Assembly (NCBI GenBank): GCA_903851365.1 | Contig: CAINOB010000016.1 | Coordinates: 1 to 46,009, forward strand | DNA length: 46,009 bases | Direction: 5' to 3' | Source: an uncultured Bacteroidota bacterium | Lineage (GTDB): Bacteria > Bacteroidota > Bacteroidia > Bacteroidales > UBA12481 | In this document: positions 34,040 to 42,481 of the stretch, in pieces | How the letters are laid out: each line of letters opens with the position of its first letter | How positions within the stretch are numbered: position 1 is the first letter of the stretch | Notes under the pieces: model-generated | Told to the model about the DNA's origin: nothing | What the model saw: only the letters and a program-made list of their open reading frames with translations | Databases searched by the model: none | Program-made: the position numbers and the translations under genes

Positions 34040-34047
34040 TATTTTTG
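34040..34047 (+). promoter_or_regulatory. Candidate -7 box TATTTTTG for truA
   Basis: A perfect TAnnTTTG box ends 7 bases before the truA ATG, implying a leader of only a few bases or none. No TTG lies at the expected -33 position, so the call rests on the -7 box alone. Confidence 0.35.
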
Positions 34048-34054
34048 TTAACGT

Positions 34055-34858
34055 ATGTTAAGCACTTCATCTACTGGATTCCGCTATTTTATTGAATTGG
34101 CATTCAATGGTACCAGTTTCCATGGTTGGCAGATTCAGCCTGGTGCAGAGACAGTACAGGAAACCCTGAATCATGCTCTTGGAATCCTTACTGGTGAACA
34201 GGTGAATCTTGTAGGATGCGGTAGAACTGACGCAGGAGTTCATGCGTCGCATTTTGTTGCACATTTCGAAGTTAACGCATCTTTAAACGATTGTGTCAGT
34301 CTTACGGATAAGCTTAACCGATTTTTAAAGAAACAAATTCGTGTCGACCGCATTGTTTCCGTTACTCCCGACTCTCATGCCCGGTTTCATGCGAAATCAA
34401 GGACCTACCAATATCTGATATCAAAAAGTAAAAGCCCATTTATTAGTGATTATTCCTGGAATTTCAATATTCCGCTTGATGTTCAAGCTATGAACGAAGC
34501 GTGCTCCATAATTATTGGAAAACATGATTTTACCAGCTTCAGCAAGCTTCATACTGATGTCAAGACCAATGACTGTGAAGTATACGACGCATTTTGGATT
34601 GAAAAAAAAGAACTTCTGATTTTCAAGATTCGTTCTGACAGGTTTTTGCGAAATATGGTAAGGGCAATTGTTGGGACCATGATTGAAGTGGGTAAGGGGA
34701 AAATAAGACCAGCGGATGTTAATGGCATCTTGATGGAGAAAGACAGGTCGAAGGCTGGTATGTCGGTCCCAGCAAAAGGTTTATTCCTCACTAAGGTGGA
34801 GTATGATCCGGATGTCTTTGAAATTGCTCCGAAAGCTCCTTTCCCTAACTGGTTTTGA
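34055..34858 (+). CDS. truA: tRNA pseudouridine(38-40) synthase TruA
   Basis: A 267-residue pseudouridine synthase for positions 38-40 of the tRNA anticodon arm. The catalytic Asp59 sits in CGRTDAGVHA. Other family patches are YFIELAFNGTSFHGWQ, FHAKSRTYQYLI, DFTSFSK and FLRNMVRAIVGTMIEVGKG. Length and ATG 34055 are normal. It is the only rightward gene between the moxR operon and the leftward block from aroE; it converges on aroE with 5 bases between stops. Confidence 0.96.
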   Translation: MLSTSSTGFRYFIELAFNGTSFHGWQIQPGAETVQETLNHALGILTGEQVNLVGCGRTDAGVHASHFVAHFEVNASLNDCVSLTDKLNRFLKKQIRVDRIVSVTPDSHARFHAKSRTYQYLISKSKSPFISDYSWNFNIPLDVQAMNEACSIIIGKHDFTSFSKLHTDVKTNDCEVYDAFWIEKKELLIFKIRSDRFLRNMVRAIVGTMIEVGKGKIRPADVNGILMEKDRSKAGMSVPAKGLFLTKVEYDPDVFEIAPKAPFPNWF

Positions 34859-34860
34859 AT

Positions 34861-34872
34861 AAGTTATAACTT
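34861..34872. repeat. Palindrome AAGTTATAACTT between truA and aroE
   Basis: A perfect 12-base palindrome in the convergent truA/aroE junction, overlapping the aroE stop codon. It is too AT-rich and too short for a confident bidirectional terminator. Confidence 0.35.
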
Positions 34873-35613
34873 TTCCTGCCAGATTCTCCAGGATGCTTCT
34901 GCCTGTTCATAAAGCATAACGCTCCCATTCATAGTTTGTGCACCAGCATTCACACCCATTCGTAGAAAACCACTTACCGCTGGATTGTAGATCAAATCAA
35001 ATAAATAGTGCGAATCTGTCAGGCAGCTATAAGGAAGAGGTAGCTGACCATCGACGCCAGGAAACATCCCAACGGGGGTACAATTGATCCAAAGTGAATG
35101 ATTTAGGGCCAGATCGCTGGTAATATTGTCATATGAAATATAACCTTCCGATGACCTTCTTGATACAGCAAGGAACTCTATATTCAACAGTTTTAAGGCA
35201 TATTTTACTGCAAGAGAAGAGCCGCCAGACCCAAAGACCAACGCTTTAACAGGTTGGTCGAAATTCCACTTTTTCAAGCTTTCAACGAAACCAATAACAT
35301 CGGTATTAAAACCTTTTAAAGTGAATTGGTCGACTAACCTTGTGATTTTTATGGTATTCACCGCACCAACCTCCAGGGCGATAGTATCAATTTCGTCGAG
35401 GAAAGGGATTACAGCTTGTTTGTGTGGTATGGTAACATTCAGACCCTGCAGGTCGGGATTGTTTAAAATTAACTCCTTAAGACAGCTTACAGACGCAATC
35501 TCGAAATTGTGGTAACTATAACCAAGAAGTCCCTCACTTTCAAATTTGTTCGTAAAGTGCCTTTTGGAGTACGAATGCCCCAATGGAAAACCGATCAAAC
35601 CAAATTGCTTCAT
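34864..35613 (-). CDS. aroE: Shikimate dehydrogenase
   Basis: A 249-residue NADP-dependent shikimate dehydrogenase (aromatic amino-acid pathway). Substrate-binding Ser14 and Ser16 are in GHSYSKR, the catalytic Lys65 in NVTIPHKQA, and Asp105 in GFNTDVIGF. The cofactor loop is VFGSGGSSLAVKYAL. The family glycine-rich loop commonly reads GAGGA; here it is GSGGS. The gene lies 18 bases after the DUF4301 gene, so they may be co-transcribed. It is slightly short of the 270-residue norm but has all core motifs. Confidence 0.95.
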   Translation of the reverse strand: MKQFGLIGFPLGHSYSKRHFTNKFESEGLLGYSYHNFEIASVSCLKELILNNPDLQGLNVTIPHKQAVIPFLDEIDTIALEVGAVNTIKITRLVDQFTLKGFNTDVIGFVESLKKWNFDQPVKALVFGSGGSSLAVKYALKLLNIEFLAVSRRSSEGYISYDNITSDLALNHSLWINCTPVGMFPGVDGQLPLPYSCLTDSHYLFDLIYNPAVSGFLRMGVNAGAQTMNGSVMLYEQAEASWRIWQEKL

Positions 35614-35631
35614 TTGGCTTAATTTCAGATA

Positions 35632-37200
35632 TTACTGAAATTCCCTGTGCTCAGGCCTGAGTAAATCATTAATGATTTTGACAGGATTAAAAGTGGTCAG
35701 AGGAACCTCAACGAAGATGGTATTCCAGTCCGACATCGAACCGTTCCATAATCCTGGCAATTCCTGAGCTTTGATTACCTTTCCGTCGATGGATTTCTCC
35801 GTAATAAAACCAGTTTTCGGATCTATAAATTTCGATAAGTCAAAGGTTTTTCCTTTATAATCCTTGGTTGAACAGACCAGATCGACCGGATTGAAATGAG
35901 TGGAATTCTGGAGGATATACTCCTGGTCCTGGTTCTGACGGTCAATCTGCGAAGCTTCTACGATTTGTAGGCTGGTAGAACCATCATGGTTTTTAACCCA
36001 GAATGGACCGCCTCCGGGTTCGCCTTCATTTTCAACCATTCCACAGACACGAATGGGCCTGTTGAGCTTTTTAATCAGATATTCAATTTTTTCCTCTTTC
36101 CGCCAGGAATCACTTTCTGGTGGAGGAATCACTTGTAGTTTGTTTTCCACAAATGACCAGATACTTTCAATTACTTTCATTGAAGGTTGTGTGGGATTGT
36201 CCAGTCCATTCAGGAAAGAGAAGATCTGATCCTGCATGGCTATCAGATATCCGGACAGAACCTTTTTATACAGATACGTGTCATCTTTGAATCGATCATG
36301 GCAAACGTTATCTATATTCTTGATAATCAATAAATCCGAATCTATTTTATTCAGGTTATGGAGCAGGGCGCCATGGCCTCCTGGTCGAAAAACAAGATTT
36401 CCGTTTTCATCTCGGAATGGATTATTGTCAGCATCCGCAGCTATAACGTCGGTGGAAGGTTGCTGGATGCTATATGATATATGATACTTAATATTGAACT
36501 TCGCTTCATAGGATTTCTTTATTTCTTCGAAATGCGCCTCCATTAAGGAAACATGCTGAGGAAGTGAAGTGAAGTGAATGTAACAGTGCTTATTTCCTGA
36601 AATAGCGTAATGCACTGCTTCAGTAAGATGTTCAGCAAAAGCAGTCCGAACTTCCTCACCATAGGAATGGAAAGGAATCAGTGCCTTTGGCAAATTGCCA
36701 AATTCAAGTCCCTTGTCGGTGAGCATGGTGTTTAAAATTTTTTCATAACGGCTTTCATCCATCACCGTTTCGAAATCCAACCCTCGATTTTCACAGGCAT
36801 CCAAAAGGATTGGAAAAAAAGAAAATTCGCGTATGTGTTCAAAGAAATAATATACGGAATCAGGGCCTCGGTCTTTTAACAATTCAAGTTGATCCTCGCT
36901 TGTCCCACGATAAAAACTGCGGAATTCATACAAATGTTTAAACATTCGTGAAGCTGCACCAGAGGCCGGTACGAATTTCACAATCTTATGATCCTCAGAG
37001 TATAATCGGTAGAGTTCGACAAGCTCTTCAATCCTTCGCGGATTTAATTGCTGAATGCCATGTTTTGTTGTTGCGGCAGCTACCAAAGGAATTGGCGGAA
37101 AGCCATCCTGGAAATTTCGCAATTGCTTTTCAACGCCAGACAGGTTCATACCTCTTCCTGCAATTTGACGTCGGTCATCTGTTGTTAGTATTGCTCCCAT
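35632..37200 (-). CDS. DUF4301 family protein
   Basis: A 522-residue soluble protein. The N-terminus, with LSGVEKQLRNFQDGFPPIPL, resembles the DUF4301 family of Bacteroidota. No signal peptide or membrane helix is visible. Three patches recall sugar nucleotidyltransferases of the UDPGP/UAP1 type: VPASGAASRMFKHL (78-91), FRPGGHGALLHNLN (271-284) and IIKNIDNV (292-299), the last two resembling the base-binding and NVDN metal-site regions. That link is my inference. Upstream of aroE by 18 bases. Function not established. Confidence 0.8.
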   Translation of the reverse strand: MGAILTTDDRRQIAGRGMNLSGVEKQLRNFQDGFPPIPLVAAATTKHGIQQLNPRRIEELVELYRLYSEDHKIVKFVPASGAASRMFKHLYEFRSFYRGTSEDQLELLKDRGPDSVYYFFEHIREFSFFPILLDACENRGLDFETVMDESRYEKILNTMLTDKGLEFGNLPKALIPFHSYGEEVRTAFAEHLTEAVHYAISGNKHCYIHFTSLPQHVSLMEAHFEEIKKSYEAKFNIKYHISYSIQQPSTDVIAADADNNPFRDENGNLVFRPGGHGALLHNLNKIDSDLLIIKNIDNVCHDRFKDDTYLYKKVLSGYLIAMQDQIFSFLNGLDNPTQPSMKVIESIWSFVENKLQVIPPPESDSWRKEEKIEYLIKKLNRPIRVCGMVENEGEPGGGPFWVKNHDGSTSLQIVEASQIDRQNQDQEYILQNSTHFNPVDLVCSTKDYKGKTFDLSKFIDPKTGFITEKSIDGKVIKAQELPGLWNGSMSDWNTIFVEVPLTTFNPVKIINDLLRPEHREFQ

Positions 37201-37268
37201 AATTTAGAAAATTCCTTCCAGTTTGAACCACCAAAATACACAAATCCTATTAAATGGATACGATTTTG

Positions 37269-37724
37269 TTAATCATTGAATATCAGACTTGTAATTTTTT
37301 CAAGCCATACAGCATCCATTTCATCAAAAGAGTTAAGACTTTCACTGTCAACATCAAGAACCCCAATTATCAAACCTTGAAGGTCTTTAATCGGAATAAC
37401 AATTTCGGAATTTGCTCTTGAATCACAGGCGATATGTCCCTCAAATTCATGTACGTCCGGAACGATAATAGTTTTTCCACTTCTTATCGCTGCCCAGCAA
37501 ACACCTTGGTCCTTATTAAGTTCCATACATGCAACAGGACCCTGGTAGGTTGAAACTATCAGTCGATCATTGTTTAAAATATAAAATCCAGTCCAGAAAA
37601 AGTAGGGTAGTTTATAATGCAAAATGGCGCATACCGAAGCCATTCTGGCTTGCCTGTTGGCACTTTTTTGCATCAACTCCGAAATTTGAATATGGATGCG
37701 TTCGTAGCGGGCAGCTTTGTTCAT
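37269..37724 (-). CDS. msrC: Free methionine-(R)-sulfoxide reductase (GAF domain)
   Basis: A 151-residue single-GAF-domain protein. FWTGFYIL, YQGPVACMELNKDQGVCW, VPDVHEFEGHIACDS and SEIVIPIKDLQGLIIGVLDV follow the fRMsr (YebR/MsrC) pattern, including the three catalytic/resolving Cys66, Cys76 and Cys100. The family reduces free methionine R-sulfoxide using thioredoxin. ATG 37724 is chosen over a TTG at 37742. It starts 27 bases after the DUF5916 stop. The three cysteines make this the best call; another GAF sensor is unlikely. Confidence 0.9.
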   Translation of the reverse strand: MNKAARYERIHIQISELMQKSANRQARMASVCAILHYKLPYFFWTGFYILNNDRLIVSTYQGPVACMELNKDQGVCWAAIRSGKTIIVPDVHEFEGHIACDSRANSEIVIPIKDLQGLIIGVLDVDSESLNSFDEMDAVWLEKITSLIFND

Positions 37725-37751
37725 AGCATCAAAATTAAACAACTTAAAGGG

Positions 37752-39905
37752 TTAATTCCTCCATAGATAACTCGCTTTAAAGAAAAATCCTCTGACTGTT
37801 TCCAGATAGTCAGATCCAGGCTGATATTCATGACCGTTCCAAACCTGCTTCTGATAAAGAGAACCATAACCCAGATGTACCACTGTACCAGGAATATAGG
37901 TAAATGAAATGAGAAAATCAGTCAGAAAATCCTTTTCAAAAGAATTGTACTCAACAATACCACGAACAAAAAGTTTGGGAGTTATCTGGAAGGTGTTCCT
38001 GCTTCGGATAATCAGGTAGTTAAATTCCATTACAGGATTCTCAATTTGATAAAAATCGGAATAATTCAGAATCAGATCAGATTGGAACTTCTTCAGAGGT
38101 TGGAAATTGATGGTGAGACTTGCCGTATTACCCCAACCCGTGTAAGGATTTTCGACATATCGGGTTCGATAACCAAACCGGTATTCACCCTCGATCCTTA
38201 TACTTTGAATGAGCTGGGATGAAATGCTGCAATGAAACGAATGGGTGCGAAACCTTTCACCCCGATACACTTCATCTGAAGGGTTAAGGAAAAAAAAGAG
38301 CTTTGATGACCTTTGTCCACTTATCGACATCCCCAGGCCAACATCGCGCTCCCAAATAGTGGATTGGATATCCTGATTCAAAAATCCGTAAAAAAATGGA
38401 GAAATATTCCTGACAAAACCATGGTCTCGATAAAAGCTATAGGAAAGGTCACTGGTAATTGTGTTGACACCTGATCGAAGGAGAAAACCACTTTGTGTAT
38501 TAAAATCCAAACCAATATGCTGTATTTGGATATCGCCGCTAAAACGATTGGTAGTCCTTGCTATTTTTGCAGTCGCCATCCAATCGTTCTTTTGATTTTC
38601 TCCGGCATCCAAAACCGTTGAAGAACCCAAAACATTAAATTCAGCGGTGGTTGCAGGATTCAACCTTAAACGGCCATCTAATCCTCCGACTCGGTTATAT
38701 ATATTGGTGCCCTGGCGAATTGTCGCAATTGCACCTATATAGGAATCATTCTTAAATGAATGTTGCAGGCGACCGATTCCATAATTAATTAAAGATAAGG
38801 AAGAGTCACCAAGAGCGGTACCAGAAGGATTGTCAAGAGCATATAATAAACCGATCCTGTCATGTTCGGTTACTTTTCCGGTTAGCTTTATCCCGGCTAG
38901 CGGATTGATGATCTGACGCGTGTGAAAAGCCTGTTGAAAAAAGCCCATATCACTGGTTCCCGCAATATCGAAATTTGATTTGCCCTCCTGAAAGAAAGGC
39001 CTTTTTTCAGGATAATATAAAGCATAACGCTGATTTTCTGATATTTGTCCAGCATCAGATTCAACCTGACTAAAATCGGGATTTACAGCCATATCCAGAA
39101 TCAATTGCGATGTAAGACCGATTGTCCCTGTTAGTCCCACTGAAGGTTTATTAGTTGAGACCCCCAGTTTTCCGTTATCCTGAGTTTGTTTAAATGAGTA
39201 GGTAAATGCTGGGAGCAATTCCATCAGGGTATAATGTTTAATACCGCTAAATGAGTATCCAAGGGTCTGTGTAAGAAAGTTCATGCCTTGACCGGGGTTT
39301 AGAGCTGGATAAGTTGCTTGCTCAGATAAACGCTGAATCCGTCTTTCAAAAATGAACCCCATGGTCACCGGATCCGTCTTTGGGTAACGGAGGCTTTTAA
39401 AGGGAACAGCTATCTCAACCTGGTAGCCTTCAGCAGTAATTGTTGCTTTTGAGTAGAAGACAAAATCGGCACCCATATCTTCCTTGCTGGCAGAGGATCG
39501 CCCATCTGCCTGAATTCCTCGAGGATTGACATAAAGTGTAACCAAACCTTGCTGATCAAAAAATGGATCAAAATTTACACATACCCAGTCTTCAGACTTA
39601 ATTTGATCGCGGGCAGAGATGGTTGCTTTCAGTTTATCAGGTTCAGGGTCCTTGCAATCAAATCCGATGTATAGATTTTTTTCATCATACGTGATCATGG
39701 CGCTTGTTGCAAAGGCTGCTGTTGAGCCAAAATCAGGGGTATAGGTTTTAAAATCTGAATATCTGGGAAGCAATTTCCAGATATCATCGTCAAGTTTTCC
39801 ATCCAGAACTGGTGGTTTGTTAGCTTTTGATACGATAATTGGATTTTGTGAGTAAATAGCTTGAAAAAACAAACTAAATCCCAGTATCAGAAGCGAGTAT
39901 CTCAT
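37752..39905 (-). CDS. CBM9-like / DUF5916 outer-membrane protein
   Basis: A 717-residue secreted protein. The signal peptide (ending IYSQ) is followed by a carbohydrate-binding-family-9-like domain (about 22-215; PPVLDGKLDDDIWKLLP, YDEKNLYIGFDCKDPEPDKL) and a DUF5916 region (about 230-717) with repeated beta-strands and many aromatic residues, consistent with an outer-membrane barrel; it contains YYPEKRPFFQEGKSNF, a family hallmark. The end FFFKASYLWRN fits a barrel strand. Substrate unknown. It precedes the fRMsr gene on the same strand and follows the EamA transporter by 12 bases. Confidence 0.88.
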   Translation of the reverse strand: MRYSLLILGFSLFFQAIYSQNPIIVSKANKPPVLDGKLDDDIWKLLPRYSDFKTYTPDFGSTAAFATSAMITYDEKNLYIGFDCKDPEPDKLKATISARDQIKSEDWVCVNFDPFFDQQGLVTLYVNPRGIQADGRSSASKEDMGADFVFYSKATITAEGYQVEIAVPFKSLRYPKTDPVTMGFIFERRIQRLSEQATYPALNPGQGMNFLTQTLGYSFSGIKHYTLMELLPAFTYSFKQTQDNGKLGVSTNKPSVGLTGTIGLTSQLILDMAVNPDFSQVESDAGQISENQRYALYYPEKRPFFQEGKSNFDIAGTSDMGFFQQAFHTRQIINPLAGIKLTGKVTEHDRIGLLYALDNPSGTALGDSSLSLINYGIGRLQHSFKNDSYIGAIATIRQGTNIYNRVGGLDGRLRLNPATTAEFNVLGSSTVLDAGENQKNDWMATAKIARTTNRFSGDIQIQHIGLDFNTQSGFLLRSGVNTITSDLSYSFYRDHGFVRNISPFFYGFLNQDIQSTIWERDVGLGMSISGQRSSKLFFFLNPSDEVYRGERFRTHSFHCSISSQLIQSIRIEGEYRFGYRTRYVENPYTGWGNTASLTINFQPLKKFQSDLILNYSDFYQIENPVMEFNYLIIRSRNTFQITPKLFVRGIVEYNSFEKDFLTDFLISFTYIPGTVVHLGYGSLYQKQVWNGHEYQPGSDYLETVRGFFFKASYLWRN

Positions 39906-39917
39906 AGGCCATGCAAT

Positions 39918-40805
39918 TTAGATAAAAAATATGGCCACTCCGCATACCGCAATAACAGAACCAAGGATGTCGCGTAGGGTGACTTTTTCCTTTAGTAGAA
40001 TTATTGCCGGAGGAATGAGCAGCACAGGGACCAATGCCATAATGGTGCTGGCAATTCCGGTTGTTGTGTGCTTTATTGCCATGAGTGAGAAGGACACCCC
40101 AAGAAAGGGACCCAGGAATGAACCTGCGGTAACGAAACCTAAAGTGGATGGACGATTGAAGGCTGGTTTTAAAAGAGACCATTTGTTCATAATCGCAAAT
40201 AGGACAATAAATCCGATAGTCCCGGCAATAACCCTGATTTGCGAAGAGGTAAACGGATCAGCATCACGCATTCCGTATTTACTGAATACCAGGCCGATAG
40301 CCTGTCCTGCTGCTGCGCCCAGGCCGAACAACATCCCTTTACCTGAATAGTGAAAGTTGAATTTATTTCCAGGACGCCTGAGTACAACGATAATAATACC
40401 AGTTAGTGTGATTGCCATTCCGAGTAAACCACGGAGTGAGAATTTCTCACCCAGAATAATCCATCCAAATAGCGTGGCTAACGGTGGTGCGAGTGCCATA
40501 AATAAGTTGGCAATCCTAGATCCGATCAATGCATAGGCTGAGAACAGGCAAAAATCACCCAGGACAAAGCCGATTATTCCACTAACTGAAAGCCAGACCC
40601 ATCCATGCATGTCTATTCCTTCGGGGAAGATGTGTCCATTGCGGAAGATTGATAGGATACAATAAAAGACCAGTGCTAAACTTAATCTGAGGATATTGAC
40701 TGCCAGGGAACCAATACGTTTGGCGGCTTGCTCAAAGGAAAGAGCTGTAAATGTCCATAAAACGGTTGTCGCAAGAGCGGCAAATTCTCCGGTGTGATTT
40801 CCCAT
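39918..40805 (-). CDS. EamA-family (DMT) transporter
   Basis: A 295-residue inner-membrane protein with about ten hydrophobic segments in two five-helix EamA repeats (about 1-135 and 150-295). The first repeat has ALATTVLWTFTALSFEQAAK and the last helix is LGSVIAVCGVAIFFI. The family exports amino acids or other metabolites; substrate unknown. It starts 33 bases after the dnaA stop with a strong hairpin in between that ends 8 bases before the ATG. Confidence 0.93.
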   Translation of the reverse strand: MGNHTGEFAALATTVLWTFTALSFEQAAKRIGSLAVNILRLSLALVFYCILSIFRNGHIFPEGIDMHGWVWLSVSGIIGFVLGDFCLFSAYALIGSRIANLFMALAPPLATLFGWIILGEKFSLRGLLGMAITLTGIIIVVLRRPGNKFNFHYSGKGMLFGLGAAAGQAIGLVFSKYGMRDADPFTSSQIRVIAGTIGFIVLFAIMNKWSLLKPAFNRPSTLGFVTAGSFLGPFLGVSFSLMAIKHTTTGIASTIMALVPVLLIPPAIILLKEKVTLRDILGSVIAVCGVAIFFI

Positions 40806-40813
40806 GGAAGATT

Positions 40814-40836
40814 AAAGGCAGGTATTACCTGCCTTT
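40814..40836 (-). terminator. Hairpin after dnaA
   Basis: AAAGGCAGGT-ATT-ACCTGCCTTT is a perfect 10-base stem with a 3-base loop, 2 bases after the dnaA stop. On the minus strand its 3' side reads TTTAATCTT, a weak T-run. It ends 8 bases before the next gene's ATG at 40805, so it may terminate dnaA transcripts or control access to that start. Confidence 0.6.
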
Positions 40837-40838
40837 CT

Positions 40839-42269
40839 TTACATCTTTAATTTCTTTTCTATCTCCTCGAGGTAGAGCCTGAACCGTTTGTCGGTTTCCA
40901 GGAGGTTGTTCACCGTTTTGCAGGCATGAAGAACGGTTGCATGGTCTTTCCCCCCAATTTGAGAGCCAATAAGCGCCAATGAGGATTTAGTAAGGCTCTT
41001 TGAAAAGTACATAGAGATCTGGCGTGCCTGCACAATTTCGCGTTTACGGGTTTTTGAGTGCATAAGATCGACCGGGATATTGAAATAGTCGCTCACCACC
41101 TTTTGGATATAATCTATAGACAGCTCTCTGGTCGTGTTTTTAACAAGCTTGTCGATCATTTCTCTGACCAGGCTAAGCGTAATCTCTTTTTTATTAAGCG
41201 TTGATTGTGCAAGTAATGAAATCAGAGCTCCTTCAAGTTCTCTGACATTATTGGTAATCTGTGAGGCAATATACTCAAGGACCTCATTTGCCATATGAAT
41301 GCCATCGGTATAAACCTTTTTTTGAAGAATAGCAACGCGGGTTTCAAAATCGGGTACCTGAAGATCGGCCGATAAACCCCATTTAAAGCGGGAGAGCAAA
41401 CGCTGTTCCATCCCTTTCAACTCGACAGGAGGTTTATCTGAGGTAAGTACCAATTGTTTACCCGATTGATGCAAATGGTTGAAAATATGAAAGAAGGTAT
41501 CTTGTGTTTTTTCTTTTCCGGCGAATTCCTGAACATCGTCAATGATCAGAACATCAATCATCTGATAAAAATGAAGGAAATCGTTGCGGTTGTTGTTTCT
41601 GGTAGCTTCAACGAATTGCGTCTGAAATTTATTAGCATTTACATACAGAACAATTTTATCAGGAAGCCGTTCCTTTACCTCAATCCCAATTGCTTGAGCT
41701 AGATGAGTCTTTCCAAGACCGGATCCACCATATATAAGAAGCGGGTTAAAGGCAGTGCCTCCGGGATTCTGCGCAACTGCATAGCCTGCTGATCGGGCAA
41801 GTCGGTTGCAATCACCTTCAACAAAATTTGCAAAGCAATAATCTGGATTTAATTGAGGATCAACATGAAGTTTCTTTATACCAGGGATAACAAAAGGATT
41901 CTTGATTGTCCTCTCTTCTTCATCAAGAGGCATGGACAAAGGCTTGTTTTTTAGCGCAGTTTTAGCCTGGGTAGGAAATTTAACGGTGTAGGGTTTGGCA
42001 TTGGAATATCCATTCTGCTCCATAACAACACTGTACTCCAGCTTTGCATCGGGGCCCAACTCTTTCAGAAGAGTTTTTCTAAGAATGTCAATGTACTGTT
42101 CCTCGAGATACTCATAGAAAAATGGGGAAGGTACCTGTATTGTCAAAACGCGCTCTTCAAGCCTGATTGGAACTATTGGCTCAAACCATGTGCGAAAGCT
42201 TATGGATGGAACATTATCCTTTATGATCGACAGGCATTTGTTCCATACTTCGATGTGGTTTGAAATCAT
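40839..42269 (-). CDS. dnaA: Chromosomal replication initiator protein DnaA
   Basis: A 476-residue DnaA that opens the chromosomal origin. Domain I covers about 1-85 (ISNHIEVWNKCLSIIKDNVP), domain II is a short linker (86-120), domain III the AAA+ core (Walker A GGSGLGKT 181-188, Walker B LIIDD 241-245), and domain IV the DNA-binding part with the signature GGKDHATVLHACKTV near 450. Length is normal. The adjacent 212-base gap shows no clear DnaA boxes (TTATCCACA type), so oriC is probably elsewhere. dnaN is not adjacent, as is common in this phylum. Confidence 0.98.
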   Translation of the reverse strand: MISNHIEVWNKCLSIIKDNVPSISFRTWFEPIVPIRLEERVLTIQVPSPFFYEYLEEQYIDILRKTLLKELGPDAKLEYSVVMEQNGYSNAKPYTVKFPTQAKTALKNKPLSMPLDEEERTIKNPFVIPGIKKLHVDPQLNPDYCFANFVEGDCNRLARSAGYAVAQNPGGTAFNPLLIYGGSGLGKTHLAQAIGIEVKERLPDKIVLYVNANKFQTQFVEATRNNNRNDFLHFYQMIDVLIIDDVQEFAGKEKTQDTFFHIFNHLHQSGKQLVLTSDKPPVELKGMEQRLLSRFKWGLSADLQVPDFETRVAILQKKVYTDGIHMANEVLEYIASQITNNVRELEGALISLLAQSTLNKKEITLSLVREMIDKLVKNTTRELSIDYIQKVVSDYFNIPVDLMHSKTRKREIVQARQISMYFSKSLTKSSLALIGSQIGGKDHATVLHACKTVNNLLETDKRFRLYLEEIEKKLKM

Positions 42270-42345
42270 CTATACTGGTTATTAGTGAATTAGAACAAGG
42301 GATTAGATATTGCAATATGGTAAAAAAACATTAACTGTGACAGTG

Positions 42346-42375
42346 TGCAACTTTTTTTTTGATAAAAAAGTTGCA
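42346..42375. repeat. Perfect 12-base inverted repeat upstream of dnaA
   Basis: TGCAACTTTTTT and AAAAAAGTTGCA flank the six bases TTTGAT, about 75-105 bases upstream of the dnaA ATG. The poly-T/poly-A arms make it a possible terminator for the upstream MCE gene, or a cruciform/operator controlling dnaA. A second, weaker inverted repeat, GCCTAA...TTAGGC (42430-42452), lies nearer the MCE stop codon at 42482. Nothing coding is visible in 42270-42481. Confidence 0.6.
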
Positions 42376-42481
42376 TCAGATTTAAAGTCAATAAGATAAT
42401 TTTTAATTAAAACTCAAGATATCGTAATAGCCTAAAATCCTGTACGTTAGGCATAATAATCTGACTATTAGGGGGATCTGT

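Noticed and set aside
42270-42481. oriC beside dnaA
   Set aside because: No cluster of DnaA boxes or 13-mer-like repeats could be seen; AT-rich sequence and inverted repeats alone are not enough.
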